Shown here: in pieces, positions 5,768 to 5,926 of the stretch | Position numbering within the stretch: the first letter of the stretch is position 1 | Layout: each line of letters starts with the position of its first letter | NCBI GenBank assembly: GCA_015520535.1 | Contig: WAPZ01000840.1 | Span: 1-5,926, forward strand | Source: Candidatus Heimdallarchaeota archaeon | Lineage (GTDB): Archaea; Asgardarchaeota; Heimdallarchaeia; Hodarchaeales; S146-22 | Direction: 5' to 3' | DNA length: 5,926 nt | Notes under the pieces: generated by a model | What the model was told of the DNA's origin: nothing | What the model saw: only the letters and a program-made list of their open reading frames with translations | Database searches by the model: none | Position numbers and translations under genes: made by a program

Positions 5768-5926
5768 TTAAAAATCATCTGGTACACCAAAATATTCTAG
5801 CACTTCTTGTAACGTAACTCCTCGCATTTCAGCTAGGGCTTTTGCCATTTCTAATGCAATCTCACGCCATGGATCGTCATAGCTTTCGGCTTTTTTATAC
5901 TTTTGGACTTCCTCATAATATTGTTG
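5768..5926 (-). CDS. C-terminal 52 codons of an unrecognised protein (partial)
   Basis: An open frame enters from the right edge and runs 52 codons to a TAA at 5768-5770. The visible part is charged and mostly helical: QQYYEEVQKYKKAES, then a DDPW turn, an amphipathic helix REIALEMAKALAEM, and a last GVTLQEVLEYFGVP segment ending DDF. The final part resembles a small helix-turn-helix-like hairpin, but this is too short to assign. It lies on the same strand as the thermosome operon, with 239 nt and a separate promoter between, so it is probably not cotranscribed. It has no visible start. It is likely a real gene because the frame is open to the edge with protein-like composition and its stop is followed by T-runs. 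Confidence 0.6.
   Translation of the reverse strand, partial: QQYYEEVQKYKKAESYDDPWREIALEMAKALAEMRGVTLQEVLEYFGVPDDF

Noticed and set aside
1..5926. tRNA, rRNA, CRISPR array, insertion sequence or attachment site
   Set aside because: I found no repeat-spacer pattern, transposase or structured RNA gene on either strand; apart from the chaperonin upstream spacer, gaps between genes are short.

Overview
The window looks like an AT-rich archaeal chromosome segment. Two tandem group II chaperonin (thermosome) genes and an archaeal-type tRNA-splicing endonuclease make an archaeal source nearly certain. Most genes have clear purine-rich Shine-Dalgarno sites. A signal-anchored protein resembling the beta subunit of the eukaryotic translocon-associated protein (TRAP) complex makes an Asgard-type lineage my favoured guess. 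That last step is inference, because no ribosomal RNA or other taxonomic marker is present.

Layout from left to right. Positions 77-748 (minus) encode the TRAP-beta-like type I membrane protein, followed by a T-rich likely terminator near the left edge. Positions 869-1459 (plus, divergent) encode EndA. Positions 1456-2151 (minus) encode a DedA/VTT-family membrane protein whose stop codon overlaps the EndA stop within one TTAA. Positions 2215-3846 and 3873-5528 (both minus) are two paralogous thermosome subunits in a two-gene operon transcribed right to left, with a 26-nt gap and a T-rich terminator region after the second. The 239-nt spacer upstream of the operon (5529-5767) carries a TATA box centred inside an 8-bp inverted repeat, a perfect 10-bp hairpin in the probable 5' leader, and T-runs that may end the upstream transcript. 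The right edge (5768-5926, minus) holds the last 52 codons of an unrecognised protein.

How the genes fit together: the two thermosome subunits probably assemble into one double-ring ATP-driven folding chamber, and their promoter looks built for repression or stress control. EndA excises tRNA introns. The TRAP-beta-like protein and the DedA/VTT protein are both membrane proteins of families also active at the eukaryotic ER (translocation and lipid scrambling), but no direct pathway links them here. The most interesting signals are the TRAP-beta resemblance and the symmetric operator-like repeat around the chaperonin TATA box.
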